From: DASSUW01 sp963830725
Lineage (GTDB): Bacteria > Actinomycetota > Thermoleophilia > Solirubrobacterales > Solirubrobacteraceae
Direction of reading: 5' to 3'
Length of the DNA stretch: 64,000 bases
NCBI GenBank assembly: GCA_963830725.1
Contig: CAWHNO010000013.1
Span: 310,001-374,000 of the forward strand
The notes beneath the pieces were generated by a model that was not told the DNA's origin, did not search any database, and was given only the letters and a program-made list of their open reading frames with translations. A program made the translations under genes and the position numbers. Shown piece by piece: positions 35,239 to 44,006 of the stretch. How positions within the stretch are numbered: position 1 is the first letter of the stretch; each line of letters begins with the position of its first letter.

Positions 35239-36285
35239 TCCCAGCGCACGCCCACTTCGGCCCAGGCCTCGCGCACGGCGTTCATCTGTTCCGAGCCGGG
35301 CCCGAAGCGCTGCCGCGCGGCTCGGTGGGTGAGGCGGGCGAACTGGCGGAAGGTGGCGGTGGGGGAGAGCAGCGGGCTGCGCAGGGCGTCGTACCAGATG
35401 CGCCCGGGGGCGTGCCAGGAGTTGCCGCCCAGGTTCGTGGCAAGCAGGTGGAAGGCCTTGTTCGGGATCCCGGAGTTGATGTGGACGCCGCCGTTGTCCT
35501 CGAACGTGCGCACGTAGTCGTCGAGGTGGGCGGGCTGGGGATCCTTGCCCAGGACCTCGTCGTCAAAGGCGGTGCCCGGGGCCTTCATCGAACGCAGCGC
35601 GTCGCCGTCGAACTCCTCGCCGCGCAGCTCGGCGCCGATCAGCCAGTCCGCCTGGTCGGCCGTCTGCCCGAGCGTGAACTGCTTGACCATCGCGCCGGCC
35701 ACGTCCGCGAAGTGCTCGTTCAGCGCGCCGGACTGACCGGTGTACTCGAGCGCCCCCTCGTCCTCGACCACGCCGTGCCCGAGCTCGTGGGCGATGACGT
35801 CGAGCGACTTCGTGAAGCGCAGGAAGATCTCGCCGTCGCCGTCCCCGCAGACCATCCGGCGGCCGTCCCAGAACGCGTTCGGGTACTCCTCGCCGAAGTG
35901 GACGACGCCGCGCAGCGGCATGTTCTCGTCGTCGAGCGAGTCGCGGCTGAAGGCCTGGAGCCAGAAGTCCCAGGTGGCGCCGAAGCCGTCGAAGGCCTCG
36001 TCGACGGCGGGGTCGCCGGTCGGGCCGTCGTCCTCGTCGCGGACCTGGGGGATGCCGGTGATCTGGGAACGTGTTCTCGGCGTCCCAGATGATGCGGTTG
36101 CGGCCGGGCGCCGCGGCGGCGGCGAGCGCGTCGTGTCCCTCACGGACGCCCCTCCGGCCGCGCGCCTTGGCGTTGATCGAGCGAGCGTGGCGGATCGTGG
36201 CGTCGGCGTTGAGCGTGCGCAGCGCCCACTCGCGCTGGTGCTCGGTGCCGCGGCTGGCCACCCCGGTGAGGACGAACGGCGGCAC
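35235..36285 (-). CDS. M4-family zinc metalloprotease, protealysin-like, one frameshift
   Basis: About 350 residues with a short protealysin-type propeptide (VPPFVLTGVA near the start, a conserved P-P-x-x-L inhibitory segment) and no signal peptide. One extra base near 36064-36070 separates IIWDAENTF from QITGIPQVRDEDDG. The catalytic part is complete: YGATWDF-like GFGATWDFWLQAF, RMVCGDGDGEIF, zinc motif HELGH, GALEYTGQSGALNEHFADV (third ligand Glu), and GGVHINSGIPNKAFHLLA with the transition-state His. The true start may lie upstream (ATG 36319 in another frame, Cys-rich CSGCRNPLHC in frame). Forms a toxin-inhibitor-like pair with emfourin. Confidence 0.88.
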
Positions 36286-36334
36286 GACGCAGTGGAGCGG
36301 GTTGCGGCAGCCGCTGCATGACCGCGCGGTTCTA

Positions 36335-37219
36335 TCAGGCAGGTACGGGGACCCGGCGACGCCACTGGGCGATCAGCAGGCCCGTGGCGACGAGCAGCGC
36401 GCCGCCGATCGCGGCGAGCGTGATGTGCTCGTCGTAGAGGGCGGCGCCGAAGGCCAGTGCTCCGAACGGGAGCAGCAGCGTGATGTAGGAGACCGTCACC
36501 GCCGGCAGCTCGCGGAGCAGGATCGTCAGCGTCACGAACGGCACCGCCGACCCGATGACGGCCAGGTAGCCGATCGAGCCGACCGCCTGCGCGCTCCAGG
36601 CCGCCTGTCCCCAGTCCTCGGCGGGCGCCGAGGCGATCAGCAGCAGCGTTCCGCCGCCGAGCATCGCCCACGCGTTCAGGACGATCGGATCGAGCGCCTG
36701 CCCACGCCGCTTGATCGCCACGTTCCCGATCGCCGCCGCCAGCGGAGCGATCGCGCACGCCGTGGCGGCGAGCAGCGCCCATTCCGCGTTGCCGAGGGCG
36801 AGGCTCTCGCCGAAAGCGATGGCCAGCCCGCCGATCGCCACGCCGATGCCGGCGACGAGCCGCGCCCTCAGCGGCTCGTCGGCGAGGGCGACGGAGGCGA
36901 TCGTCGCGCTGTAGAGCGGCATGACGCCGAACAGCACGGCCGCCAGCCCGCTCGGCACGTACTGCTCGCCCCAGTAGATGAGGCCGTAGCAGCCGGCGAT
37001 CGGCAGCACGGCGAGCACGGTTGCCAGCAGCGCATCGGTGCTCAGCCGGCGGCCGAGAAGGCGGGCGAGCAACAGCAGCCCGGCACCAGCGAGCGCGAAC
37101 CGCACGCCGGCGCTCAGCAGCGGCGGCACGTCCTCGAGCCCGATCTTGATCGTCACCCAGGTGGACGACCAGATCAGGACGTTGACGGCATAGAGCGTCC
37201 AGACGAGGGAGCGCGACAC
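36335..37219 (-). CDS. EamA/DMT-family transporter
   Basis: 294 residues with ten hydrophobic helices in two EamA repeats: LYAVNVLIWSSTWVTIKIGL, GLIYWGEQYVPSGLAAVLFG and PLYSATIASVALADEPLRAR in the first, GNVAIKRRGQALDPIVLNAW and YDEHITLAAIGGALLVATGL in the second. The family exports or takes up small metabolites, and the substrate is unknown. The GTG at 37219 is chosen since upstream codons give a basic, non-conserved leader. Confidence 0.87.
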   Translation of the reverse strand: MSRSLVWTLYAVNVLIWSSTWVTIKIGLEDVPPLLSAGVRFALAGAGLLLLARLLGRRLSTDALLATVLAVLPIAGCYGLIYWGEQYVPSGLAAVLFGVMPLYSATIASVALADEPLRARLVAGIGVAIGGLAIAFGESLALGNAEWALLAATACAIAPLAAAIGNVAIKRRGQALDPIVLNAWAMLGGGTLLLIASAPAEDWGQAAWSAQAVGSIGYLAVIGSAVPFVTLTILLRELPAVTVSYITLLLPFGALAFGAALYDEHITLAAIGGALLVATGLLIAQWRRRVPVPA

Positions 37220-37280
37220 GCGACGGAAGGCTAGGAGAGCGTTTGCTCCCCGTCGGTACGGCTGCCACGATTCAAGGGCT

Positions 37281-40200
37281 TCAGAGCGCCTCCGCCAGTG
37301 CACGGCGGATCCGCTTGGCCGAGATCGGGCCGCGCGTGCCGAGCGACTGGGCGAACTGGGACACCCGGAGCTCCTCGAGCATCCACGGCACTTCGCGCAG
37401 GCCCGGGGAGCCTGGCGCGGCGGCGAGCCGCTCGCGGTAGGCGCGCTCGAGCTCGTGGATCGAGCTCATGCGGTCGCGATCGACGGCCGTCGCGTCGGGC
37501 AGGCGCTCGAGGCGGCGAGCCGCGGCGCGGAGGTAGCGCTCGAGGTCCGCCAGGCGATCGACGCCCGTGGCCGCCACGAAGCCCGGGTGGACGAGGCGCG
37601 CGAGCTGCGCGCGGACGTCGGCGCGCGCCGGCTGCAGCGGGACGGCGGTCAGCGGCTCGAGCCGGCGCGTCACCTCGCGTGCCGCGTCGAGCACGCGGAC
37701 CACGGCGTCCACCACCGAGGCGGTCGTCTCGGCCAGGCTGCCGGCGATGTGGCCGCGCAGCCGGGCGAAGTCGGCCTCATTCCACGCCGGCCCGCCGCCC
37801 GAGCGCATCAGGGCGTCGGCGGCCGCGACCACGGCGTCGTCGAGCACCGCGTTCAGGCTCCCGTGCGGCGCGGCCGACAGGGCGAGCCGGTCGGCGTTGG
37901 AGAGCCGGTCGTGCACGAACTTGGAGGGTGAGGGCGTCGAGAGCAGCAGCAGCCGGCGGGTGCCGGCCCACATCGAGGCGGCCTGCGCGCCGGCGGTCTC
38001 GAGGACCTTGACGCCCACCGAGGACCCTTCGTCGACCAGCGCCGGATAGGCGCGTACGGCCTGGCCGGTCCCGCGCAGCGTCACCTCGCGCGGCAGCGAG
38101 CCGATCTCCCAGGTGGTCAGGCCGGTCCGCTCGAGCTTCGACGATGCGGCGGTCAGCTCGGCCCGCAGCAGCGGTCGCACCTGCGCACGCACCTGAGAGA
38201 GATCCTTGCCGGCCGCCAGCACGCCGCGCTTGGCGTCGACCACGCGGAACGTCGTCCGCAGGTGCGGCGGCAACCGCGAGAAGTCCCAGATGTCCGGCGG
38301 GATGCTCACGGCGTCGATCGCGCGGCTCATGTCCTCGGCGAGCGGCCGGCGCCGCGGCTCGAGCCGGGCGAGCACCCGCGCGGCGGTCTCCGGCACCGGC
38401 ACGAGCTGCCGCCGCAGCTCCTTCGGCAGCCCGCGGATCAGCGCGGTGACCAGCTCCTCGCGCAGGCCGGGCACGAGCCACTCGAAGCGGTCCGCGCGCA
38501 ACGCGCCCAGCACCTGCAGCGGAACCACGACGGTCACGCCGTCGTCCGGGGCCCCGGGCTCGAACCTGTAGTCGAGGTCGAGGGTGAGGTCGCCCTGGCG
38601 CCACGTCGCGGGCCACGACTGCTCGTCCACCGCATCGGCTGCGCGCACCAGCACGTCGCGCGTGAACGTCAGCAGGTCCGGGTTCGAGAGCCGCTCGTCG
38701 CGCCACCAGCGGTCGAACCCCGCCGCGGAGACCACGTCCGCCGGCACGCGCGCGTCGAAGAACTCGAACAGCGCCTGGTCGTCGACCAGGATGTCGCGCC
38801 GCCGGGCGCGGTGCTCGAGCGCCTCGATCTCCTCCAGCAGCCGCCGGTTCTCGGCCACGAACGCGTGCCGCGTCTCCCATTCCCCCTCGACCAGCGCGCG
38901 GCGGATGAACAGCTCGCGCGACAGCACCGGGTCGATCCGCCCGTACTGGACCGTGCGGTCGGTGATGATCGGCAGCCCGTAGAGCGTGACGCGCTCCGTC
39001 GCCACCACTGATCCGCGGCGCGCGTCCCAGCGCGGCTCGCTGTACGTGCGCTTCACCAGGTGACCGGCCAGCGGCTCGAGGTCGGCGGGATCGATGCGGG
39101 CCGCGACCCGCCCCCACAGCCGGGTGGTCTCCACCAGCTCGGCCACCATCACCCAGGCCGGCGGCTGCTTGAACAGGCCCGAGCCGGGGAAGACCGCGAA
39201 CCGCGCGCCGCGGGCGCCCGAGTACTCGCGGCCGGCCGGATCCTTCATGCCGACGTGCGACAGCAGCCCCGACAGGAGCGCACGGTGGATCTCCGGCGGC
39301 TCGGCCGGCGTGCGGTTGAAGCGCACCCCGACGCCCTTGGCCGCGTCGCGCAGCTGCGCCACCAGGTCCTGCCACTCGCGCACCCGCAGGTGGTGCAGGT
39401 GCTCGGCCAGGCAGCGCTTGCGGAACTGGTTGCTCGAGAGCGAGCGCTGGAGCTCGCGCAGGTACCGCCACAGGTTCAGGTAGGCGATGAAGTCCGAGTC
39501 CGGGTCGGCGAAGCGCGCGTGCAGCTGGTCGGCCTGCGCCGTCTGCTCGGACGGCCGCTCGCGCGGGTCCTGGATCGACAGCGCGGCGGCGATGACGATC
39601 ACCTCGTCGGCGCAGCCGAGCCGGTCGGCCTCCAGCACCATGCGTCCCATCCGCGGGTCGACCGGCAGCTCGGCGAGCCGGCGGCCCACCTTGGTGAGCC
39701 GGCCCGCCGAATCGAGGGCGCCGAGCTCCTCCAGCAGCCGGATCCCGTCCCGTACCTGGCGCTTGTCGGGCGGGTCCAGGAACGGGAAATCCTCGATCCT
39801 GCCGAGCCCGATCGCCGCCATCTGCAGGATCACCGAGGCGAGGCTGGTGCGCAGGATCTCCGGGTCCGTGAAGCGTGGCCGCGCCTCGAAGTCCTCCTCG
39901 TCGTAGAGACGGATGCAGATGCCGTCCGAGGTGCGGCCGCACCGGCCCTTGCGCTGGTCGGCCGAGGCCTGCGAGATCGGCTCGATGGGCAGCCGCTGGA
40001 CCTTCAGCCGCGCGCTGTAGCGGCTGATCCGCGCCGTCCCCGGATCGACCACGTAGCGGATCCCGGGCACCGTCAGCGACGTCTCGGCGACGTTGGTGGC
40101 CAGGACGACGCGGCGCCTGGCGTGCGGCTTGAAGATCCGCTGCTGCTCGGACGCCGACAGGCGGGCGTACAGGGGGAGGACCTCGGCGTCCAGCCGTCCT

Positions 40201-40829
40201 CGCACGACATCGGCCGTGTCGCGGATCTCGCGCTCGCCGCTCAGGAAGACGAGCACGTCGCCGGGGCCTTCGCGCAGCAGCTCGTCGACCGCGTCGGCGA
40301 TCGCGTCCTCCTGGTCGCGGTCGGGGTCCTCGACCGGCCGGTAGCGCACCTCGACCGGGTAGGTGCGCCCGGAGACCTCGACCACGGGCGCGTCGCCGAA
40401 GTGCCGGCTGAAGCGCTCCGGGTCGATCGTCGCCGAGGTGATGATCACCTTCAGGTCGCGGCGCCGCGGCAGCACGCGGGCGAGGTAGCCGAGCAGGAAG
40501 TCGATGTTCAGCGAGCGCTCGTGCGCCTCGTCGACGATCACCGTGTCGTAGCGGCGCAGCTGCTTGTCGCGCCGGATCTCGGCCAGCAGCAGGCCGTCGG
40601 TCATCAGCCGCACCTGCGTGTCGCGGCTCGAGCGGTCGCGGAAGCGGACCGCGTAGCCGACCGCCTCGCCGAGCGGCACCTTCATCTCCTCGGCGATCCG
40701 CGCGGCCACGGTGCGCGCAGCCAGCCGCCGCGGCTGCGTGTGGGCGATCCGCTCGCGGCCGAGCTCGAGGCACAGCTTCGGCAGCTGCGTGGTCTTGCCC
40801 GAACCGGTCTCGCCGGCGACGACGACCAC
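37281..40829 (-). CDS. hrpA: ATP-dependent RNA helicase HrpA
   Basis: A DEAH-box helicase of at least 1182 residues. Motif I GETGSGKTTQLPKLCLELG, motif II DEAHERSLNIDFLL, motif III TSATIDPERFSRHF, motif V TNVAETSLTVPGI and motif VI QRKGRCGRTSDGICIRLYDE are followed by the HA2/OB region and the HrpA-specific DUF3418-type C-terminal half (LPPHLRTTFRVVDAKRG). GTG 40829 is the first canonical start. The frame upstream to about 40910 clearly encodes conserved sequence (YPPELPVSAHREELLEAIRD), so the real start is further up. It may be a CTG at 40910 or be hidden by a base error. Ribosome and mRNA quality-control helicase. Confidence 0.93.
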   Translation of the reverse strand: MVVVAGETGSGKTTQLPKLCLELGRERIAHTQPRRLAARTVAARIAEEMKVPLGEAVGYAVRFRDRSSRDTQVRLMTDGLLLAEIRRDKQLRRYDTVIVDEAHERSLNIDFLLGYLARVLPRRRDLKVIITSATIDPERFSRHFGDAPVVEVSGRTYPVEVRYRPVEDPDRDQEDAIADAVDELLREGPGDVLVFLSGEREIRDTADVVRGRLDAEVLPLYARLSASEQQRIFKPHARRRVVLATNVAETSLTVPGIRYVVDPGTARISRYSARLKVQRLPIEPISQASADQRKGRCGRTSDGICIRLYDEEDFEARPRFTDPEILRTSLASVILQMAAIGLGRIEDFPFLDPPDKRQVRDGIRLLEELGALDSAGRLTKVGRRLAELPVDPRMGRMVLEADRLGCADEVIVIAAALSIQDPRERPSEQTAQADQLHARFADPDSDFIAYLNLWRYLRELQRSLSSNQFRKRCLAEHLHHLRVREWQDLVAQLRDAAKGVGVRFNRTPAEPPEIHRALLSGLLSHVGMKDPAGREYSGARGARFAVFPGSGLFKQPPAWVMVAELVETTRLWGRVAARIDPADLEPLAGHLVKRTYSEPRWDARRGSVVATERVTLYGLPIITDRTVQYGRIDPVLSRELFIRRALVEGEWETRHAFVAENRRLLEEIEALEHRARRRDILVDDQALFEFFDARVPADVVSAAGFDRWWRDERLSNPDLLTFTRDVLVRAADAVDEQSWPATWRQGDLTLDLDYRFEPGAPDDGVTVVVPLQVLGALRADRFEWLVPGLREELVTALIRGLPKELRRQLVPVPETAARVLARLEPRRRPLAEDMSRAIDAVSIPPDIWDFSRLPPHLRTTFRVVDAKRGVLAAGKDLSQVRAQVRPLLRAELTAASSKLERTGLTTWEIGSLPREVTLRGTGQAVRAYPALVDEGSSVGVKVLETAGAQAASMWAGTRRLLLLSTPSPSKFVHDRLSNADRLALSAAPHGSLNAVLDDAVVAAADALMRSGGGPAWNEADFARLRGHIAGSLAETTASVVDAVVRVLDAAREVTRRLEPLTAVPLQPARADVRAQLARLVHPGFVAATGVDRLADLERYLRAAARRLERLPDATAVDRDRMSSIHELERAYRERLAAAPGSPGLREVPWMLEELRVSQFAQSLGTRGPISAKRIRRALAEAL

Positions 40830-40920
40830 CTGGTGGTCGCGGATCGCCTCCAGCAGCTCCTCCCGGTGCGCGCTGACCGGGAGCTCGGGCGGGTACGCGA
40901 TCAGCGCCAGCTCGCGAGCC

Positions 40921-41817
40921 TCACCGCGCGGCCGCCGGCGCGCCCGCGCGCGCGGCGTTCTGCTCGATCGCGTCGAGCATCCGCGGCCACGCGCCGCGGG
41001 GGATGTCGTGCCCCAGGCCTTCGATCAGCAGCAGTCGCGCGCCCGGTATCGCCCGCGCGGTGGCGCGGCCGCCCGAGGGCGGCACGAGCCGGTCCTTGGT
41101 GCCGTGGATGACCAGCGTCGGCGCGGTGATCGTCCGCAGCAGCGGCGTGCGGTCGCCGGACGCGATGATCGCGGCGAGCTGGCGCAGCGAGCCCGCCGGG
41201 TTGATCCCGCGGTCGTAGCTCATACCCGCGATCCGCCGCAGGTCCGCGTCGTCGCGCTCGAAGCCCGGCGAGCCGATGCGCGAGAACACCCAGACGGCGT
41301 GGTCCTTGTACGCCTCGCGGTCGCGCGGCGGCGTCTTGAGCAGCACGTGGTAGAGGCGCGGCGAGGGCTGGCCGCTCCAGCGGGCGCCGGTGTTGGACAT
41401 CATCGACACCAGCGACAGGACGCGGTCCGGATGCCGCGCCGCCATCGTCTGCGCGATCATGCCGCCCATCGAGGCGCCGATCACGTGCGCCTGCTCGATC
41501 CCCAGGTGGTCGAGCAGGCCGACGCCGTCGGCGGCCATGTCCTCGAGCGTGTAGCTGGCGGCGCGCTTGTCGCGCCGCAGCAGCTGGAACACCGTCGGGA
41601 CCTTGCCGTTCATCCGCTGCGAGCGCCCGACGTCGCGGTTGTCGAAGCGGATCACGTGGAAGCCGCGGTCCGCGAGCTCCGCGCACAGGTCCTCGTGCCA
41701 GCCGAGCATCTGCGTGGCCAGCCCCATCGTGAGCAGCATCGCGGGGGCCTCGGGGTCGCCGAAGGTCTCGTAGCAGAGCTCGACGTCGTCGCTGACGGTG
41801 CACAGCAGCTCGGGCAT
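40921..41817 (-). CDS. alpha/beta hydrolase
   Basis: 298 residues. The nucleophile elbow is VIGASMGGMIAQTMA (G-x-S-x-G). The oxyanion region LLTMGLATQMLGWHEDLCAE, the Asp-containing strand LVIHGTKDRLVPP and the catalytic His in IEGLGHDIPRGAWPRMLDAI complete the fold. IRFDNRDVGRSQRMNGK fits the RdmC/EstB-like esterase branch. No signal peptide. The substrate is not predictable. Its 3' end lies within the unstarted 5' region of hrpA, so the two are probably one transcript. Confidence 0.92.
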   Translation of the reverse strand: MPELLCTVSDDVELCYETFGDPEAPAMLLTMGLATQMLGWHEDLCAELADRGFHVIRFDNRDVGRSQRMNGKVPTVFQLLRRDKRAASYTLEDMAADGVGLLDHLGIEQAHVIGASMGGMIAQTMAARHPDRVLSLVSMMSNTGARWSGQPSPRLYHVLLKTPPRDREAYKDHAVWVFSRIGSPGFERDDADLRRIAGMSYDRGINPAGSLRQLAAIIASGDRTPLLRTITAPTLVIHGTKDRLVPPSGGRATARAIPGARLLLIEGLGHDIPRGAWPRMLDAIEQNAARAGAPAAAR

Positions 41818-41830
41818 GGACCTCCAGACG

Positions 41831-42289
41831 TTACAGGGCCTTTTCGAGCCAGAACTCGGTTCGGGCGTCGTGCGGGTGCGCCGACCGGACCGTGTAGCCC
41901 GCCGACGCGTAGAGCGCCATCGCCTCCGGCAGCATGTCGGTGGTGAAGAGCCGCATCGAGCGCTGGCCGGCGTCGCGCGCGAGTCCCTCGAGGTCGGCCA
42001 GCAGCCGGCGCGCGTGCCCGCGCCCGCGCGCGCGTGGGGTCACGAACATGCGCTTGATCTCGGCGACGCCGGGCTCGAGCTCTCGCAGCCCCGCGCAGGC
42101 GACCGGCTCGTCGCCGTCGTAGAGCACGATCCAGGCGGAGTTCGGCCCGCGGAAGACGTCGACGGTCCCGAAGATCCTCTCCGTCGGCTGGAAGTCGGCT
42201 CCGGCGCGGTCGCGCACGAGCGTCATGTACTCGTCCCACAGGGCCTGCGACGCCGGGCTGTCCGGCGGCTCGTGCCGGGCCTCGATCAC
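41831..42289 (-). CDS. GNAT-family N-acetyltransferase
   Basis: 152 residues from GTG 42289, which overlaps the stop of the SpoIIE gene (GTGA). Core: GDEPVACAGLRELEPGVAEI (beta-4), KRMFVTPRARGRGHARRLLA with the acetyl-CoA-binding R-x-x-G-x-G/A loop, then RSMRLFTTDMLPEAMALYAS, AGYTVR. Substrate unknown. Convergently placed ahead of the hydrolase in the same direction. Confidence 0.9.
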   Translation of the reverse strand: MIEARHEPPDSPASQALWDEYMTLVRDRAGADFQPTERIFGTVDVFRGPNSAWIVLYDGDEPVACAGLRELEPGVAEIKRMFVTPRARGRGHARRLLADLEGLARDAGQRSMRLFTTDMLPEAMALYASAGYTVRSAHPHDARTEFWLEKAL

Positions 42290-43879
42290 GGCTGCCGCCG
42301 CAGCGCGAGGATGACCACGTCGTCGTCGACGTCGGGCGCCCAGGCCTCCGCCTCGCGGTGCAGGAGCTGCACCAGCGCGTCGGCGTCGAGCGTGTGTGCG
42401 TGCTCGGCGAGCAGGTCGCCGAGGCGCTCGTCGCCGAACTGGCGGCCCTCGCGCCGCGCCTCGGTGAGCCCGTCGGTGCACGCGAACACGAGGTCGCCGC
42501 GAGCCAGTGGCGCCTCTTCGACGGTGTACGCACCGCCCTCCTCGAGCCCCAGCGGCAGGCCGGTGCGGCGGAGCTCGCGCTCGCCGCCGGCGGCCGCGAT
42601 CAGCAGCGGCGGCGTATGGCCCGCGTTGCACCAGCGGATCCGGTGCTCGTCGATCACCACCATGACGGCCGGCACGAACGTGGTCCCGGGCAGCCGGCCG
42701 CGCAGCAGCGCGTTGGTCTGGCTCATCACCTCGGCCGGGTCGGCGGCGTCGTAGGTGCGTGCCTCGACGAAGAAGCGCACCATCGCGCTGATGGCGGCGA
42801 CCTCGATGCCCTTGCCCGAGACGTCGCCCACCAGGACAGCCACCGCCCCGTCCTGCAGCCGCCAGATGCCGAAGAAGTCGCCGCCGCCCGCCGCGTGGCC
42901 GGACGGGTCGAACACCAGCCCGGCGTCGAACCCGTCGAGCTCGGGCAGCGGCCCGGGCACGAAGCCGCGGGTGAGCGCGAGCGCGACGCGCCGCTCGCGC
43001 GCGAAGTCGAGCGCGTTGGCGATCGCGCCGGCGGCCGCGAGCCCGAACGCCTCGATCCGCGCCAGCAGCGCGTCGTCGCACACGCCGGGGCGCTCGTCGG
43101 CGACCGTGAGCACGCCGAACAGCCGCGCGCCGATCGAGAGCGGCACGTGCGCGAACGACTCGACCCGCTCCTCCTCGATCACCCAGCGCCAGGAACCTGG
43201 CGCGGTCGATGTCGCGGCTCGCGTACGGCTCGCCGGACTGCGCCACGCGGCCGATCATGCCCTCGCCGACCACGAACCGCGCCTGCTGCACGCGCTCGGA
43301 GAAGCCGCGCGAGTGGACCACGCGCAGGTCGCGGCTGGCCGGCTCCTGGCGCGTCAGCATCACCTTCGACACGCCGCTGAGGAAGGCCGCCTGGTCGACG
43401 ATCGCGCGGTAGACGTCGTCCAGCTCGAGCGAGGAGCCGAGCGCGTGGACGGCGCGGTTGAGCATCAGCTCCTCGTGCGTGCGGCGCTCCTCGCGGCCGA
43501 GCAGCTCCGAGCGGTCGAGTGCCACGCCGGCGAGGTCGGCGAACACGCCGGCGCTGCGCACCTCGTCCTCGCTGAAGGCGACTGCGGCGAGCGCGAGCAC
43601 CCCGAGCATGCGGCCGTCCGGTGCCTTCACGGGGCACGCGAGCAGCGCCGACGACACGTACCAGCTCCACGTCAGCCGCGCCTGCCCGGGCGGCAGCTGC
43701 TCCTCGAGCCGGCGGTGCAGCGCATCCGCGCCCGGCCATTTCGTGATGTCGTCCATCAGCAGCGGCGCTCCGCGCTCGATCGCGGCCTCGGTGATGCCCG
43801 GCCGCTCGGTGTCGTAGGGCCGGCTGAGCACGGCGCCGAGCGCCTCGCGCACCTCCGGCGAGGAGAACCACGCGGTCAC
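42286..43879 (-). CDS. GAF-GAF-SpoIIE serine phosphatase, one frameshift
   Basis: About 530 residues from the first canonical start, GTG 43879. The frame is open and well conserved for 40 more codons upstream (EEIVAQLRRLFDLSGCAFLV), so the true start is hidden. First GAF: LLACPVKAPDGRMLGVLALA. Second GAF: FVVGEGMIGRVAQSGEPYAS. One extra G near 43184-43187 breaks the frame after DRARFLAL, resuming as VIEEERVESFAHVPL. The phosphatase has GHAAGGGDFFGIW, LVGDVSGKGIEVAAISAMVR, CNAGHTPPLLI and FACTDGLTEARREG. It is the partner-switching counterpart of a STAS protein. The metal ligands are intact. Confidence 0.87.
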
Positions 43880-44006
43880 CGGGCGGATGTACTGCTGATC
43901 CCAGTCGACGACGAGGAAGGCGCAGCCGCTGAGGTCGAACAGCCGCCGCAGCTGGGCGACGATCTCCTCGAGGGTCTGGCTCAGCCAGGGCCCCTCGGTG
44001 GCGATG

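Noticed and set aside
37777..40773. 998-codon alternative frame within hrpA
   Set aside because: Same strand, shifted frame, Arg/Pro/Ala-rich, no helicase motif. The other frame has all DEAH motifs.
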